From Caproiciproducens sp. CPB-2 (GTDB lineage: Bacteria > Bacillota > Clostridia > Oscillospirales > Acutalibacteraceae), in contig NZ_CP142860.1 of NCBI RefSeq assembly GCF_036287215.1, forward strand, positions 3,162,001-3,226,000: a stretch of 64,000 nucleotides of DNA, in the 5' to 3' direction. Every line of letters begins with the position of its first letter. Position 1 is the first letter of the stretch. A program made the position numbers and the translations under genes. Under the pieces are notes generated by a model. It did no database searches, was not told the DNA's origin, and saw only the letters and a program-made list of their open reading frames with translations. Shown here one piece after another: positions 18,247-25,572 of the stretch.

Positions 18247-18257
18247 TCCGATGCGGC
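18247..18257. terminator. Right half of the IS-split terminator hairpin
   Basis: TCCGATGCGGC is the exact complement of the arm left of the IS. In the present sequence the arms are 1.7 kb apart, so minus-strand transcripts from the SHOCT-like gene now run into the IS. Confidence 0.75.
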
Positions 18258-18342
18258 TTTCCTTTATGCGGTGCCTCGTACCTGTTGCGCCGGTCCCCGA
18301 ATTCCTCCCGCCGCCACTGTAAGCGGGCGAGGAATTTGCTCT

Positions 18343-18537
18343 CTATTTCAGCAGTTGATTCCTTAATATTCGATATTCTTCATAACTGATCTCGCCATTG
18401 TCAAATCGCTCGTTTAGAAGCTCCATTGCATCCGGACGGATTTTCACATATGCCGCATTCAAATTCCGATACTGATTTTTTATACTGAAATATGTTATCG
18501 CCAACAAGGCTAAAATTATACCAGCCATTATCATCAT
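18343..18537 (-). CDS. Small membrane protein with SHOCT-like tail
   Basis: A 64-residue protein with one N-terminal membrane helix (IMAGIILALLAITYF). The C-terminal ERFDNGEISYEEYRILRNQL matches the short SHOCT oligomerisation motif. The ATG follows GGAGG at 8 bases. Its function is unknown. Its natural terminator appears to have been split by the IS just downstream. Confidence 0.7.
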   Translation of the reverse strand: MMIMAGIILALLAITYFSIKNQYRNLNAAYVKIRPDAMELLNERFDNGEISYEEYRILRNQLLK

Positions 18538-18657
18538 ATAAAATGCCTCCTAAATCATTACTGTAAATATATCACGTAATTGTGAAGGCATTATGTTCAA
18601 TTGATTTATAATATTTGAATAAGATAAAACGATGCTTAATTTCTTTGCCGTTTCCGT

Positions 18658-18686
18658 GAATTTATGATTAGAAAAAAGACATGCTA
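18658..18686 (+). promoter_or_regulatory. Possible sigma-G promoter of sspH
   Basis: GAATT, then 17 bases, then CATGCTA. The -10 fits the forespore sigma-G form CATnnTA and the -35 is a near match. It lies 18 bp before the SASP start codon, which is the expected regulon; the assignment is inference. Confidence 0.45.
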
Positions 18687-18703
18687 ATATAGGGGTGTTT
18701 ATT

Positions 18704-18886
18704 ATGGATAATCAACGTGCAAGAGAAATTATCTCATCGCCTGTTATGGCAAATGTGATTCATAACGGGAATAAAGTCTATATGGAAAGGCTGAATGAAC
18801 CCGATCAATGCTGTGTGGTACATTATCTTAACGATCCGGTTACCAAGATCAATGTACCCGTATCCAGCCTGACGGAGAACAAATAA
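18704..18886 (+). CDS. sspH: Small acid-soluble spore protein, H type
   Basis: A 60-residue protein beginning MDNQRAREIISSPVMANV and ending VPVSSLTENK. Both blocks are diagnostic of the H-type SASP family, with the middle being a predicted beta-rich portion (VYMERLNEPDQCCVVHYLND). H-type SASPs are made in the forespore. AGGGGTG precedes the ATG, which was chosen over an in-frame GTG nine bases upstream that overlaps that site. A terminator follows closely. Confidence 0.9.
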   Translation: MDNQRAREIISSPVMANVIHNGNKVYMERLNEPDQCCVVHYLNDPVTKINVPVSSLTENK

Positions 18887-18896
18887 AGAGCAGAAA

Positions 18897-18937
18897 GCCC
18901 TCCCGGCTGCCAAAAAGCAGCTGAGAGGGCCGTTTTT
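18897..18937 (+). terminator. Terminator of sspH
   Basis: Arms GCCCTC..GGCTGC and GCAGCT..GAGGGC form a hairpin followed by CGTTTTT, 10 bp after the stop codon. Confidence 0.85.
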
Positions 18938-19007
18938 ACCGAAGGAATTTACAATACCACCGATAAAATAAGCCGATCGATCATGTTGGTATACGGTATA
19001 TCCAAGC

Positions 19008-19036
19008 AAAAAACCTCCCGGAAGCCAATCGGAGGT
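19008..19036 (-). terminator. Minus-strand terminator-like hairpin
   Basis: ACCTCC/GGAGGT arms with partial inner pairing, followed on the minus strand by TTTTTT. No minus-strand gene ends immediately before it; it may back up the 19.2 kb terminator. Confidence 0.5.
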
Positions 19037-19091
19037 ATCTAAGGTTTTGAAGAAAAAGAGTACAATAAATTATAAAGGAGTTGTGCTATCT

Positions 19092-19187
19092 ATGAAGTTC
19101 ATATTGTCAATGCTTCTCGGACTGGTACTGGGCTGCATTGTGGTTTTTCTAAAACCGGCAAAGAACAAACACCATCATAAAAAATGA
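19092..19187 (+). CDS. 31-residue single-span membrane peptide with His/Lys tail
   Basis: Too short for most gene finders. It encodes one hydrophobic helix (ILSMLLGLVLGCIVVFL) followed by KPAKNKHHHKK. AAAGGAG lies 11 bases before the ATG. It is preceded by AT-rich sequence and followed at once by a 9-bp perfect hairpin. Similar tiny membrane peptides are common in Firmicutes. It could be a type I toxin-like peptide, but no antisense RNA is evident. Function unknown. Confidence 0.5.
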   Translation: MKFILSMLLGLVLGCIVVFLKPAKNKHHHKK

Positions 19188-19188
19188 G

Positions 19189-19210
19189 GGCTTCGGATTA
19201 CTCCGAAGCC
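19189..19210. terminator. Hairpin between convergent small genes
   Basis: Perfect 9-bp arms GGCTTCGGA / TCCGAAGCC with loop TTAC. On the minus strand it is followed by CTCATTTTTT, so it should end the zinc-ribbon gene transcript; on the plus strand it lies two bases after the small peptide's stop. Confidence 0.75.
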
Positions 19211-19519
19211 TCATCCGCCGCTTTTACTCCAATCGAAGCGCTGGCCGCATTCAACGCAATATTGCTGTGTGGGTGCCGTAGGCGTTCCACAGATTAAGCA
19301 AGTATAAAATGCAACCCCCGGTCTGAACATAACATGATCGATCCGAACAGGAACATCGGATATATTTGCTATCGGCTTTTTCGGTATCTGCTTTTCAAGG
19401 GCTTCAATTGCTAAATCAGTTGTCCTCATACTGATGCCATTGATATTCCCCTTTCTGTCAGCGAATGATTTTCTATATTTGATATTCTTTAGTGCTGTTA
19501 TGAAATCTGACTTTTCCAT
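19211..19519 (-). CDS. Phage/mobile-element-type small protein with C-terminal zinc ribbon
   Basis: A 102-residue protein. The N-terminal helix has TTDLAIEALEKQIPKKPI, a segment typical of Firmicutes phage and mobile-element hypotheticals. The C-terminus has CLICG and CVECGQRFDW, a four-cysteine zinc ribbon. The ATG follows AAGGAGTG. It suggests mobile-element ancestry of this island. Function unknown. Confidence 0.75.
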   Translation of the reverse strand: MEKSDFITALKNIKYRKSFADRKGNINGISMRTTDLAIEALEKQIPKKPIANISDVPVRIDHVMFRPGVAFYTCLICGTPTAPTQQYCVECGQRFDWSKSGG

Positions 19520-19850
19520 AAAATCACTCCTTGCATTTTATAATATTCGTCCAAAATCTTTTTTGGCCGTACAAAATGGTTCCCTTTTGCTTTCCGGCAG
19601 GAGCCGTCCTTTTATAAAATCCGATCACTTTTTGTATCTGCCTGTCCGGGATCCCTAACAGCCATATTGACAAGCGGTCAACGATCCCCATATTATATAG
19701 TAATCTTTCATGATGCCTTTGGTTTCTCTGCCGCCCCGTAAACAAGGGCGGCTTTCTGCTGCAGCTTCAGCGCAAAAGAAATCAGGAGAGCCGGCATCCA
19801 TGCGGCTTTCCTAATTTCTTTCCTGGTCCGGGTAAAAATGATAGATACGC
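19520..19850. other. Intergenic stretch without a convincing gene
   Basis: A 73-codon minus-strand frame is present at 19524-19745 but has no ribosome site or recognisable sequence. Two hairpins are visible: GCCGCCC/GGGCGGC near 19720-19752, and a GGAAAGCCG.../CGGCTCTCC stem near 19785-19811, which with the following T-rich bases probably terminates the FMN-binding gene on the minus strand. Confidence 0.5.
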
Positions 19851-20255
19851 TTACTCTGCACGTTTTCCCGTCAACGCATTGTACACGGCCTGCTGGATAA
19901 CTTTGCTGGAAGACGTAGCCCCGGATATCGTATCCACATCTATGCGCTGCTCTTCCAGCATTCTGGACGGCAATACATTTGCCGCTTCTCCCCGCTCGTT
20001 GTAGTGTTCCAGCAATTCAAGCTCCTGCATTTTGCCCTCCTTCATCAGGACACGGACTCTGACACGGATAAAGTCGACATCGCAGTCGCCAAAATATTCC
20101 CCATCCGGGATTGCTGATAAATCTATATTTTGGACATGGATATCTGCTATCCCCTGCCTATAATTTCTAAGTTCCATAAAATATCTGCCGCCATACACAA
20201 TCCCAATCACCAGTAAAACAACAACTGCCCACAGAAGTATTTTTTTCCTTTGCAT
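19851..20255 (-). CDS. Membrane-anchored FMN-binding domain protein
   Basis: A 134-residue protein: N-terminal membrane anchor (ILLWAVVVLLVIGIVYGG), then an FMN_bind domain (IPDGEYFGDCDV; LELLEHYNERGEAA). It ends in DTISGATSSSKVIQQAV, where the SGAT threonine is the residue covalently flavinylated in this family. Such proteins pass electrons outside the membrane, as in RnfG/NqrC or flavin-based extracellular electron transfer. No flavin transferase (ApbE) gene is nearby. The ATG follows GAGGAGG. Confidence 0.85.
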   Translation of the reverse strand: MQRKKILLWAVVVLLVIGIVYGGRYFMELRNYRQGIADIHVQNIDLSAIPDGEYFGDCDVDFIRVRVRVLMKEGKMQELELLEHYNERGEAANVLPSRMLEEQRIDVDTISGATSSSKVIQQAVYNALTGKRAE

Positions 20256-20288
20256 ATTAGCCTCCTCAATCGGTTACCCGTCACGCGG

Positions 20289-21143
20289 TTATGCACGAAA
20301 CGTCTGTTTGTGCGATGCTCCGCTTTTCCAATAGATGAAAAGAACAATGAGGAACGACACCGCCTGAGCAATCGAAATACGTACGACCTGTAATTCATCT
20401 GCTCCGGAAATCGTTACAACATGCAAAATATTGATAATCGTATTGTTGAAGAAGTGGTCAGCCATCGGCATCCAAAGCGATCCGGTGATTTTGGTCAGCA
20501 GGCCGAATTTCGTTCCGGCGATTCCTGCTGTCAAAATGAGCAGGAAGGCGGACATGATCGCTCCGGTTGAGCTTATTTCTCCATCCAGAAAACTGCGCAC
20601 AGGCGCCGCGATATGCCAGACGCCAAAGAGGACGGAAGAAAGAACGATCGCTTTCAGAGAAGAGTATTTAACTTCCAGCAGCTTAACAAACAGGCCGCGG
20701 AATATCCCTTCCTCCATAGTCACATTGATAAGGTTGCCCATAATACAAAAGGCAAAAAACAACAAACCGGTTTGCCTACCCTGGTTGCCGTCGATCGCGT
20801 AGCTGGTCACATAAGCTTGCAGCGAGGGGCTATTGCCTCCCGACAGTTGCAGGAAGAATTCGGTTCCATAGGCAACCATGAACACGGCCGCACCCAGCAG
20901 CAAGCCAAAGAGCGCATTTCTTATTACTGATTTACCCGTAAATCCTATTTCAGGCCATTTGAGTGAAAAATACCGCAGCGCCAGCATGAGCACGATGATG
21001 CCCATCAGTTTATGTATAAACGCCTCACCGAAAATGCCTTGATCCGTGCGAATAATCATATATTCAATGGTCCTGAACACAAAGCATACCAAATAGATAA
21101 CAAGGATGGACCTCAATGGATTCGATCGTTTATTTTTTATCAT
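20289..21143 (-). CDS. CPBP-family intramembrane glutamic protease
   Basis: A 284-residue polytopic membrane protein of the CAAX protease/bacteriocin-processing (Abi) family. It carries the catalytic pattern [10 protein letters not shown] (Glu-Glu...Arg), FGVWHIA and HFFNN. About eight hydrophobic helices are visible. The ATG after AGAGGGGAG was chosen over a longer frame. It lies 33 bp upstream of the FMN-binding gene in the same direction, so they are probably co-transcribed. Substrates are unknown; the family includes bacteriocin-immunity members. Confidence 0.85.
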   Translation of the reverse strand: MIKNKRSNPLRSILVIYLVCFVFRTIEYMIIRTDQGIFGEAFIHKLMGIIVLMLALRYFSLKWPEIGFTGKSVIRNALFGLLLGAAVFMVAYGTEFFLQLSGGNSPSLQAYVTSYAIDGNQGRQTGLLFFAFCIMGNLINVTMEEGIFRGLFVKLLEVKYSSLKAIVLSSVLFGVWHIAAPVRSFLDGEISSTGAIMSAFLLILTAGIAGTKFGLLTKITGSLWMPMADHFFNNTIINILHVVTISGADELQVVRISIAQAVSFLIVLFIYWKSGASHKQTFRA

Positions 21144-21244
21144 GCTATGCTCCCCTCTGAATAATGAAAATCGCACATTATTTTTTATTATATTTTATCA
21201 TACGAAAGAAAAAAAGTCGACTGCGTTTGCAAGACAAAATATTA

Positions 21245-21290
21245 TGGTGGGGTGTCCTTACAGCATTTATGGAAAAAGCCAGTAATATCC
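21245..21290 (+). repeat. Island repeat copy R1 (tail portion only)
   Basis: TGTCCTTACAGCATTTATGG...CCAGTAATATCC matches the end of repeat R2 (TGTTCTTACAGCATTTTTTA...CCAGTAATATCA) with few changes. The hairpin part seen in R2-R4 is absent or too diverged to recognise. The surrounding 21144-21495 region has no supported gene; a 135-codon plus-strand frame there lacks any recognisable feature. Confidence 0.6.
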
Positions 21291-21495
21291 AAGTCTTACA
21301 GGCAGTTAAGAAGCAGGATCTCGTCCGAAAATCCTTATTATATCGTTCTGTCAGTTACCGTGACCTGCGTAACCACGTCGCGAAGTTAGTCTTTGCCGGT
21401 TCTGTATTCTATTCCCTCATCAGCGGTGTTACACCAAGAATCAGTGGCGTTTCAACGGGCATTCCATTGTCGGCGCATCCATTATTCAGCAGGGC

Positions 21496-21529
21496 TATAC
21501 AATATGCGCATTTAAGCGCATATTGTATA
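21496..21529. promoter_or_regulatory. 34-bp perfect palindrome, probable operator 1 of the satD operon
   Basis: Perfect 14-base arms TATACAATATGCGC / GCGCATATTGTATA are separated by ATTTAA. The core half-site GCGCATA recurs at 21545-21551 and at 21603-21609, just before the -35. There is no T-run, so it is an operator rather than a terminator. Confidence 0.65.
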
Positions 21530-21588
21530 TTAACATCCCTTTTAGCGCATAATATAATAAAACATTACTAACTGCACATAATCATAAA

Positions 21589-21612
21589 ATATATGCTGAT
21601 AAGCGCATATTT
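21589..21612. promoter_or_regulatory. Probable operator 2 at the satD promoter
   Basis: ATATATGC-TGATAA-GCGCATAT is a shortened version of operator 1 with the same 6-base spacer. It ends immediately before the -35 hexamer, so a bound protein would contact RNA polymerase. Confidence 0.6.
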
Positions 21613-21614
21613 TA

Positions 21615-21643
21615 TTGACGTGTTCCCAAAAGAAAGTTATAAT
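21615..21643 (+). promoter_or_regulatory. Near-consensus promoter of the satD operon
   Basis: TTGACG, 17 bases, TATAAT, 20 bp before the SatD start codon. Confidence 0.82.
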
Positions 21644-21663
21644 CAACAACAGAGGTGTTTTCA

Positions 21664-22350
21664 ATGTTCTTTTCCTTTGATTACAATCCATTGGTTGCCA
21701 TAATCGGAGATATCAAAAACTCAAAGCAGTTAGAAAACAGACGTGCTGTGCAGATCCGTCTCAAAGAAGTATTGGATGCAATCAATCATGAGTACCGGGA
21801 CAACATCGCTTCAAAATTCATGATAACCCTTGGTGACGAGTTTCAGGGGCTTTTAAAAGCAGGTTCCTCCGCGATATTCATTATTGACAAAATCGAAAGG
21901 GAAATGCACCCAATTCAATTGCGGTTTGGCATTGGCGTTGGAGAAATAACCACGGATATCAATTCCAATATGCCGTTGGGAGCCGATGGCCCGGCCTATT
22001 ATAATGCAAGAAAAATGATCGACGGACTAAAGGCATCTGAAAAAAAGAAAATGGAGTCAAAGGTTAATGTCAGAATTGAAGTACAGGGCAATCCTGATAT
22101 GTCCGAATTAATCAATACCGTTTTTTCATTATTAACGACAATAAAAGAAACGTGGACACCTCGTCAAGTCGAAATTATCAATTCCTATTTAAAAACCGGC
22201 GGTACGCAAAAGGATACAGCAAGAATCCTAAACATCAATCAATCCAATGTACAAAAAGCATTATCCTCTGCAAATTACTACACTTATCGAAAAGCGATAG
22301 AAACCATTGCGAAAGTTCTATCGGATATAAAGGAGGATAACGGTGTATAA
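21664..22350 (+). CDS. SatD-family protein: cyclase-like domain plus C-terminal HTH
   Basis: A 228-residue protein of the SatD family. The N-terminal about 130 residues contain VAIIGDIKNSKQL (Asp16), ITLGDEFQGLL (Asp58-Glu59) and LRFGIGVGEITT...LGADGPAYYNARK. The order and spacing of the two Asp motifs resemble the metal-binding aspartates and following strand of class III nucleotidyl cyclases. The C-terminal TQKDTARILNINQSNVQKAL is a sigma-r4-like helix-turn-helix. SatD was named in the Streptococcus mutans secretion/acid-tolerance operon; its activity is unknown. The ATG follows AGAGGTG. It overlaps the next gene by 8 bp. A nucleotide-signalling role is my inference. Confidence 0.82.
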   Translation: MFFSFDYNPLVAIIGDIKNSKQLENRRAVQIRLKEVLDAINHEYRDNIASKFMITLGDEFQGLLKAGSSAIFIIDKIEREMHPIQLRFGIGVGEITTDINSNMPLGADGPAYYNARKMIDGLKASEKKKMESKVNVRIEVQGNPDMSELINTVFSLLTTIKETWTPRQVEIINSYLKTGGTQKDTARILNINQSNVQKALSSANYYTYRKAIETIAKVLSDIKEDNGV

Positions 22351-23089
22351 AAATTTATTGATCCTCTTTGTACTTCTTCATGTACTTGGAGATTTCTATC
22401 TCCAAACCGATACAATTTCCGAGAAGAAGATCTTCAAGTACAAGTATGTTGTGCTTCATAGTATCCTTTATGCTGCCGTATTCTGTGTGGGCACTATCTT
22501 AATATGGTCTATGCAAATTGCTATCGCAGTTTTCGTCTTATCCGTTTTACACTTTTTGATCGATTCGGTTAAGTATCTCTATAGTAAATATGATAATTCC
22601 GTCTCAGAATCAATTGTTTATTGCACGGATCAATGGATACACATTTTGTCACTGATAATTACGGTAATCATTTTCAAATACTGCAATTACAATATAGCGG
22701 TTTTACCTGAAGCGAAAAGTTTTCTGAGCATATTTACTGATAACGGTATGACCGCTTTAAGATGGTCCTGTATTATTTTGATTGTTTGTAAGCCTGCTAA
22801 CATCACGATTAAGAAAATATTGTCCCAATACAAGCCAGGCAGCAAAGATGGAAGCAGCGATAAAACCATCAAAAATGTCGGGGCGTTTATTGGAACACTT
22901 GAAAGGATGATCATCGTACTGCTATTGAGTGTAAATCAATATGCCGCGATAGGATTGGTATTAACCGCAAAATCAGTTGCCCGATATGATAAAATATCGA
23001 AAGAGCCGTCATTTGCCGAATATTATTTGCTTGGCACCTTGTTAAGTACGTTACTTGTAATTCTTACATATTTACTGTTATGCAAATGA
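22343..23089 (+). CDS. DUF3307 polytopic membrane protein
   Basis: A 248-residue membrane protein with about seven hydrophobic segments. The N-terminal FVLLHVLGDFYLQTDTISEKK...VLHSILYA is the DUF3307 signature (conserved H, D and Q in HxxxDFxxQ, and a second histidine). A second family hallmark is SVLHFLIDSVKYLY. It starts with GTG after AAAGGAGG inside the end of satD, so the two are translationally coupled and very likely act together. The SatD/DUF3307 pairing recurs in other bacteria from memory. The function is unknown. Confidence 0.8.
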   Translation: MYKNLLILFVLLHVLGDFYLQTDTISEKKIFKYKYVVLHSILYAAVFCVGTILIWSMQIAIAVFVLSVLHFLIDSVKYLYSKYDNSVSESIVYCTDQWIHILSLIITVIIFKYCNYNIAVLPEAKSFLSIFTDNGMTALRWSCIILIVCKPANITIKKILSQYKPGSKDGSSDKTIKNVGAFIGTLERMIIVLLLSVNQYAAIGLVLTAKSVARYDKISKEPSFAEYYLLGTLLSTLLVILTYLLLCK

Positions 23090-23196
23090 TGATGTGGTCA
23101 GAACGGCGAAACCTTTAAGTGTTCTTGTAGAACCCGCAACAGGGCCTTTCGGCATGAGTAAGCGGGTATTACATGGTATATGTTTTTATCTGTCAG

Positions 23197-23682
23197 CTAT
23201 TTATCCTTTGAATCAGGTCCAATCAACGATGAGATATCTTCTAAACTGCTGATAATTTCCTTTTGTTTTAAAAAGCGGCAATATTGTTGAAAATCATTTT
23301 TCTGATTGGAACTTTCTCTATGGATATAGTCTAAATCAGACCATTTATATCGAACTTTTTCAATTTTTAAAGGAAACGTAATAGGAAATGAAAATCCACC
23401 TTTTCTGTCTTCAATAGAAACCAAATCATATTCATGCTTCAGTTTATTATTCGCGTAAGCAAAGGCACGCATTTTCTTTTTGGTTTCAGCAGATATATTA
23501 CTGTCTTTCTTTACCCGCTCCCAATAATCCAATAAGCTATGGATTGTATTATTCAAAGAATCAAAAACTTTCTGTTTTTTCCCGGGCGAATTCAAATCTT
23601 CACAGGCCTCTTCTATTGCAATTCTTAAATTTGAAAAATTGTTCTGGAAGGAGCTCCAAAATCTATCTGTTGTAGATTCCAT
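23197..23682 (-). CDS. Unrecognised small alpha-helical protein
   Basis: A 161-residue soluble protein, mostly helical, Lys/Ser/Asn-rich and AT-rich like the rest of the island. The central AFAYANNKLKHEYDLV followed by GGFSFPITFPL resembles the RNxxxH region of HEPN-type helical bundles, but Asn replaces the usual Arg, so this is only a hint. It is convergent with the satD operon and sits in the same repeat-bounded segment. Function unknown. Confidence 0.65.
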   Translation of the reverse strand: MESTTDRFWSSFQNNFSNLRIAIEEACEDLNSPGKKQKVFDSLNNTIHSLLDYWERVKKDSNISAETKKKMRAFAYANNKLKHEYDLVSIEDRKGGFSFPITFPLKIEKVRYKWSDLDYIHRESSNQKNDFQQYCRFLKQKEIISSLEDISSLIGPDSKDK

Positions 23683-23729
23683 TAATTTGACCCATCCCTT
23701 TCATGGTATGTGCATATTGTACCACAAAC

Positions 23730-23836
23730 AAAAACAGGTTGGAATAAGCCAACCTGTTTTTGTCCTTATGAACATTCGAGGGGTAATTCGTAGTGCGAGT
23801 GTTCTTACAGCATTTTTTAAGGACCCAGTAATATCA
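23730..23836 (+). repeat. Island repeat copy R2 (hairpin plus conserved tail)
   Basis: A perfect 13-bp hairpin (AAAAACAGGTTGG / CCAACCTGTTTTT) is followed by the tail TCCTTATGAACATTCGAGGG...AGTGCGAGTGTTCTTACAG...CCAGTAATATCA. The tail has its own dyad (TATGAACATTCG / CGAGTGTTCTTA). The tail start matches R4 and the tail end matches R1. It separates the satD segment from the MATE segment. No gene is supported between 23683 and 23950. Confidence 0.65.
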
Positions 23837-23950
23837 ATGGTTTGAGGGCAATCACAAATCAGTATTTACACCAATAAACCTTGCAAAGTCACATGTGTTT
23901 ATTGTCTCCGAGCATTTTTCGCTATTGTCCTTCCATGCGGGCAGCTTCGA

Positions 23951-25306
23951 TCAAGTGTGGACGGTTATGCGGCGTTCCGTGTCCTCATCAAGTCCCTTTT
24001 TCTCGGTTCGCTTTACCCGTCTTACCAAAATCAGAGAAATGAACACATGGCACGCTTCACCGGCAAGGAAGGTGAGATAAAGCCCCTTTCCGTCGAAAAC
24101 GAACAGTGAGAGCAACAGAAATATCTGAACAAAGCCGATGCAACGCAGGAAGGAGATCAACGTCGAAAATGCGTTGCGCTCCGTAGTTTGAAAATAGAGG
24201 ATATTCATGAGCGTTGGACCGATAGCGATGTGCGCAATCGGGTAAAGACGGAGCATTCGAGTCGTCAAGGCTGTCAGCTCCGGGTTGCCTCCACGAAACA
24301 GGGTTACAATGCCGCCACTGAACGCAATACAAAGGCTGACCAATACCGCCGGGACAATGAGATTGGTGCGGACTCCAAGACGGTATACCCGGTCAAAAGC
24401 CGCAGTGTCCCCGCTGCCGTGGTAAAAACTCATGAGGGGTTGAGCGCCCTGGGTAACACCAATCAACGTCATGTTGATTATAGAGCAAACGTACCCGACG
24501 ATCGAGTAGGCGGTTACCCCAAGCGTTCCTTGCGTACGCATGATCGCCAGGTTAAAGGAAAACGTGACGGCAGGAAGGCTGAATTCCATAAGAAAAGTGG
24601 CAAACCCATTGCCGAGCACGCGTTTAACATCGGTGATATCAAAATGAGGCGCGCGAATCCGCAAAACGCCTCGCTTTCTTGCAAAATGAGCAGTATAAAA
24701 TGTAAGCTCTATCAGCATTCCAATCCCGTTTGTTATAGCTGCGGCTTCAATACCAAAATCTAAAATAAGGATAAAAATGACGTCAAGGATGGCATTGATG
24801 ACCGCTCCGGTAACGGACGCGAACATGGCCAGCCGCGGGGCGTCGTCGTTACGGACGAATACCGCAAGAAGGCAAACAAGCATTTGCAGCAGTGAAAATG
24901 GCGCGATCCATTTCAAATACGCTACGGTGGAAGGCAACAGCATCTCGTCTGCACCAAAAAACACCGCCAGCGGCTGACGGAAGAAGAAGCCTAACAAGGC
25001 TATTACCGCCCCAATGGAAACGGCCAGCGTTAAGCATTGGTTGAAAATATTGTTGGCCTTGCCGGCTTCCCCCTGCCCTTTATAAAATGAATATACATTT
25101 GCGCCGCCGCTCGCAATCAGCATAGCCAGCGCGATGACCACCATGCTGCAGGGAAACGCGATATTAACTGAGGCAAGCCCGATTTCACCAATCCCCTGTC
25201 CCACAATAATACCGTCTAAAATAACATAAAGAGCCTGTACCACCATTCCGATAACGGCTGGAATAACATATTTAACAAATTGTTTATCGTTTTGTTGAGA
25301 CTGCAT
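23951..25306 (-). CDS. MATE-family multidrug efflux transporter
   Basis: A 451-residue polytopic protein with two homologous halves and twelve predicted helices. MATE-type segments include VIPAVIGMVVQALYVILDGIIVG near the N-terminus and GVTQGAQPLMSFYHG in the second half, as in the MepA-like branch. It exports cationic compounds or drugs using Na+ or H+ gradients. The ATG of MQSQQNDKQF follows AGGAGG. An attenuator-like hairpin precedes it, implying inducible expression. Confidence 0.92.
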   Translation of the reverse strand: MQSQQNDKQFVKYVIPAVIGMVVQALYVILDGIIVGQGIGEIGLASVNIAFPCSMVVIALAMLIASGGANVYSFYKGQGEAGKANNIFNQCLTLAVSIGAVIALLGFFFRQPLAVFFGADEMLLPSTVAYLKWIAPFSLLQMLVCLLAVFVRNDDAPRLAMFASVTGAVINAILDVIFILILDFGIEAAAITNGIGMLIELTFYTAHFARKRGVLRIRAPHFDITDVKRVLGNGFATFLMEFSLPAVTFSFNLAIMRTQGTLGVTAYSIVGYVCSIINMTLIGVTQGAQPLMSFYHGSGDTAAFDRVYRLGVRTNLIVPAVLVSLCIAFSGGIVTLFRGGNPELTALTTRMLRLYPIAHIAIGPTLMNILYFQTTERNAFSTLISFLRCIGFVQIFLLLSLFVFDGKGLYLTFLAGEACHVFISLILVRRVKRTEKKGLDEDTERRITVHT

Positions 25307-25360
25307 GCAAAGGTCCTCCTAAAAAATATACTCGTCGAGCGCGTTTCCGGCCAGCAAAAA

Positions 25361-25403
25361 AGCCGGATAAAATACCGGGAATCTCCCGACATCTTATCCG
25401 GCT
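25361..25403 (-). promoter_or_regulatory. Attenuator-like hairpin in the MATE gene leader
   Basis: Arms AGCCGGATAA / TTATCCGGCT and inner CGGGA/TCCCG pairing form a strong stem. On the minus strand it is followed directly by TTTTTT, 55 bp before the MATE start codon. A terminator placed here would block the pump gene unless it is opened. A minus-strand frame starting near 25440 (EPDKMSGDSRYFIRLFCWPE) reads straight through the stem and could be a leader peptide. Confidence 0.6.
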
Positions 25404-25572
25404 CTAATTCTAAGATAAAGCCCTCCGATGAAACGCTCAAATCACCTTATGACTTGAGTTCAAAAAAATTATATCATGGAATACAGCAACTGTCAACACG
25501 AGCTCTTCCAACATTTTCTTACTCAAAAAGCAAGCATACGCGGGAAAATCGAAGAAATCAAGAGAAAGAGAG

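Noticed and set aside
19524..19745. A 73-codon minus-strand frame in the island
   Set aside because: No ribosome site, no recognisable sequence, and it contains promoter-like and hairpin sequences.
21496..21529. Reading the 34-bp palindrome as a transcription terminator
   Set aside because: There is no T-run after the stem on either strand, and the same half-site recurs at the promoter, which fits an operator.
21164..21571. A 135-codon plus-strand frame upstream of satD
   Set aside because: It covers repeat R1 and the operator palindrome, has no ribosome site and no coding character.
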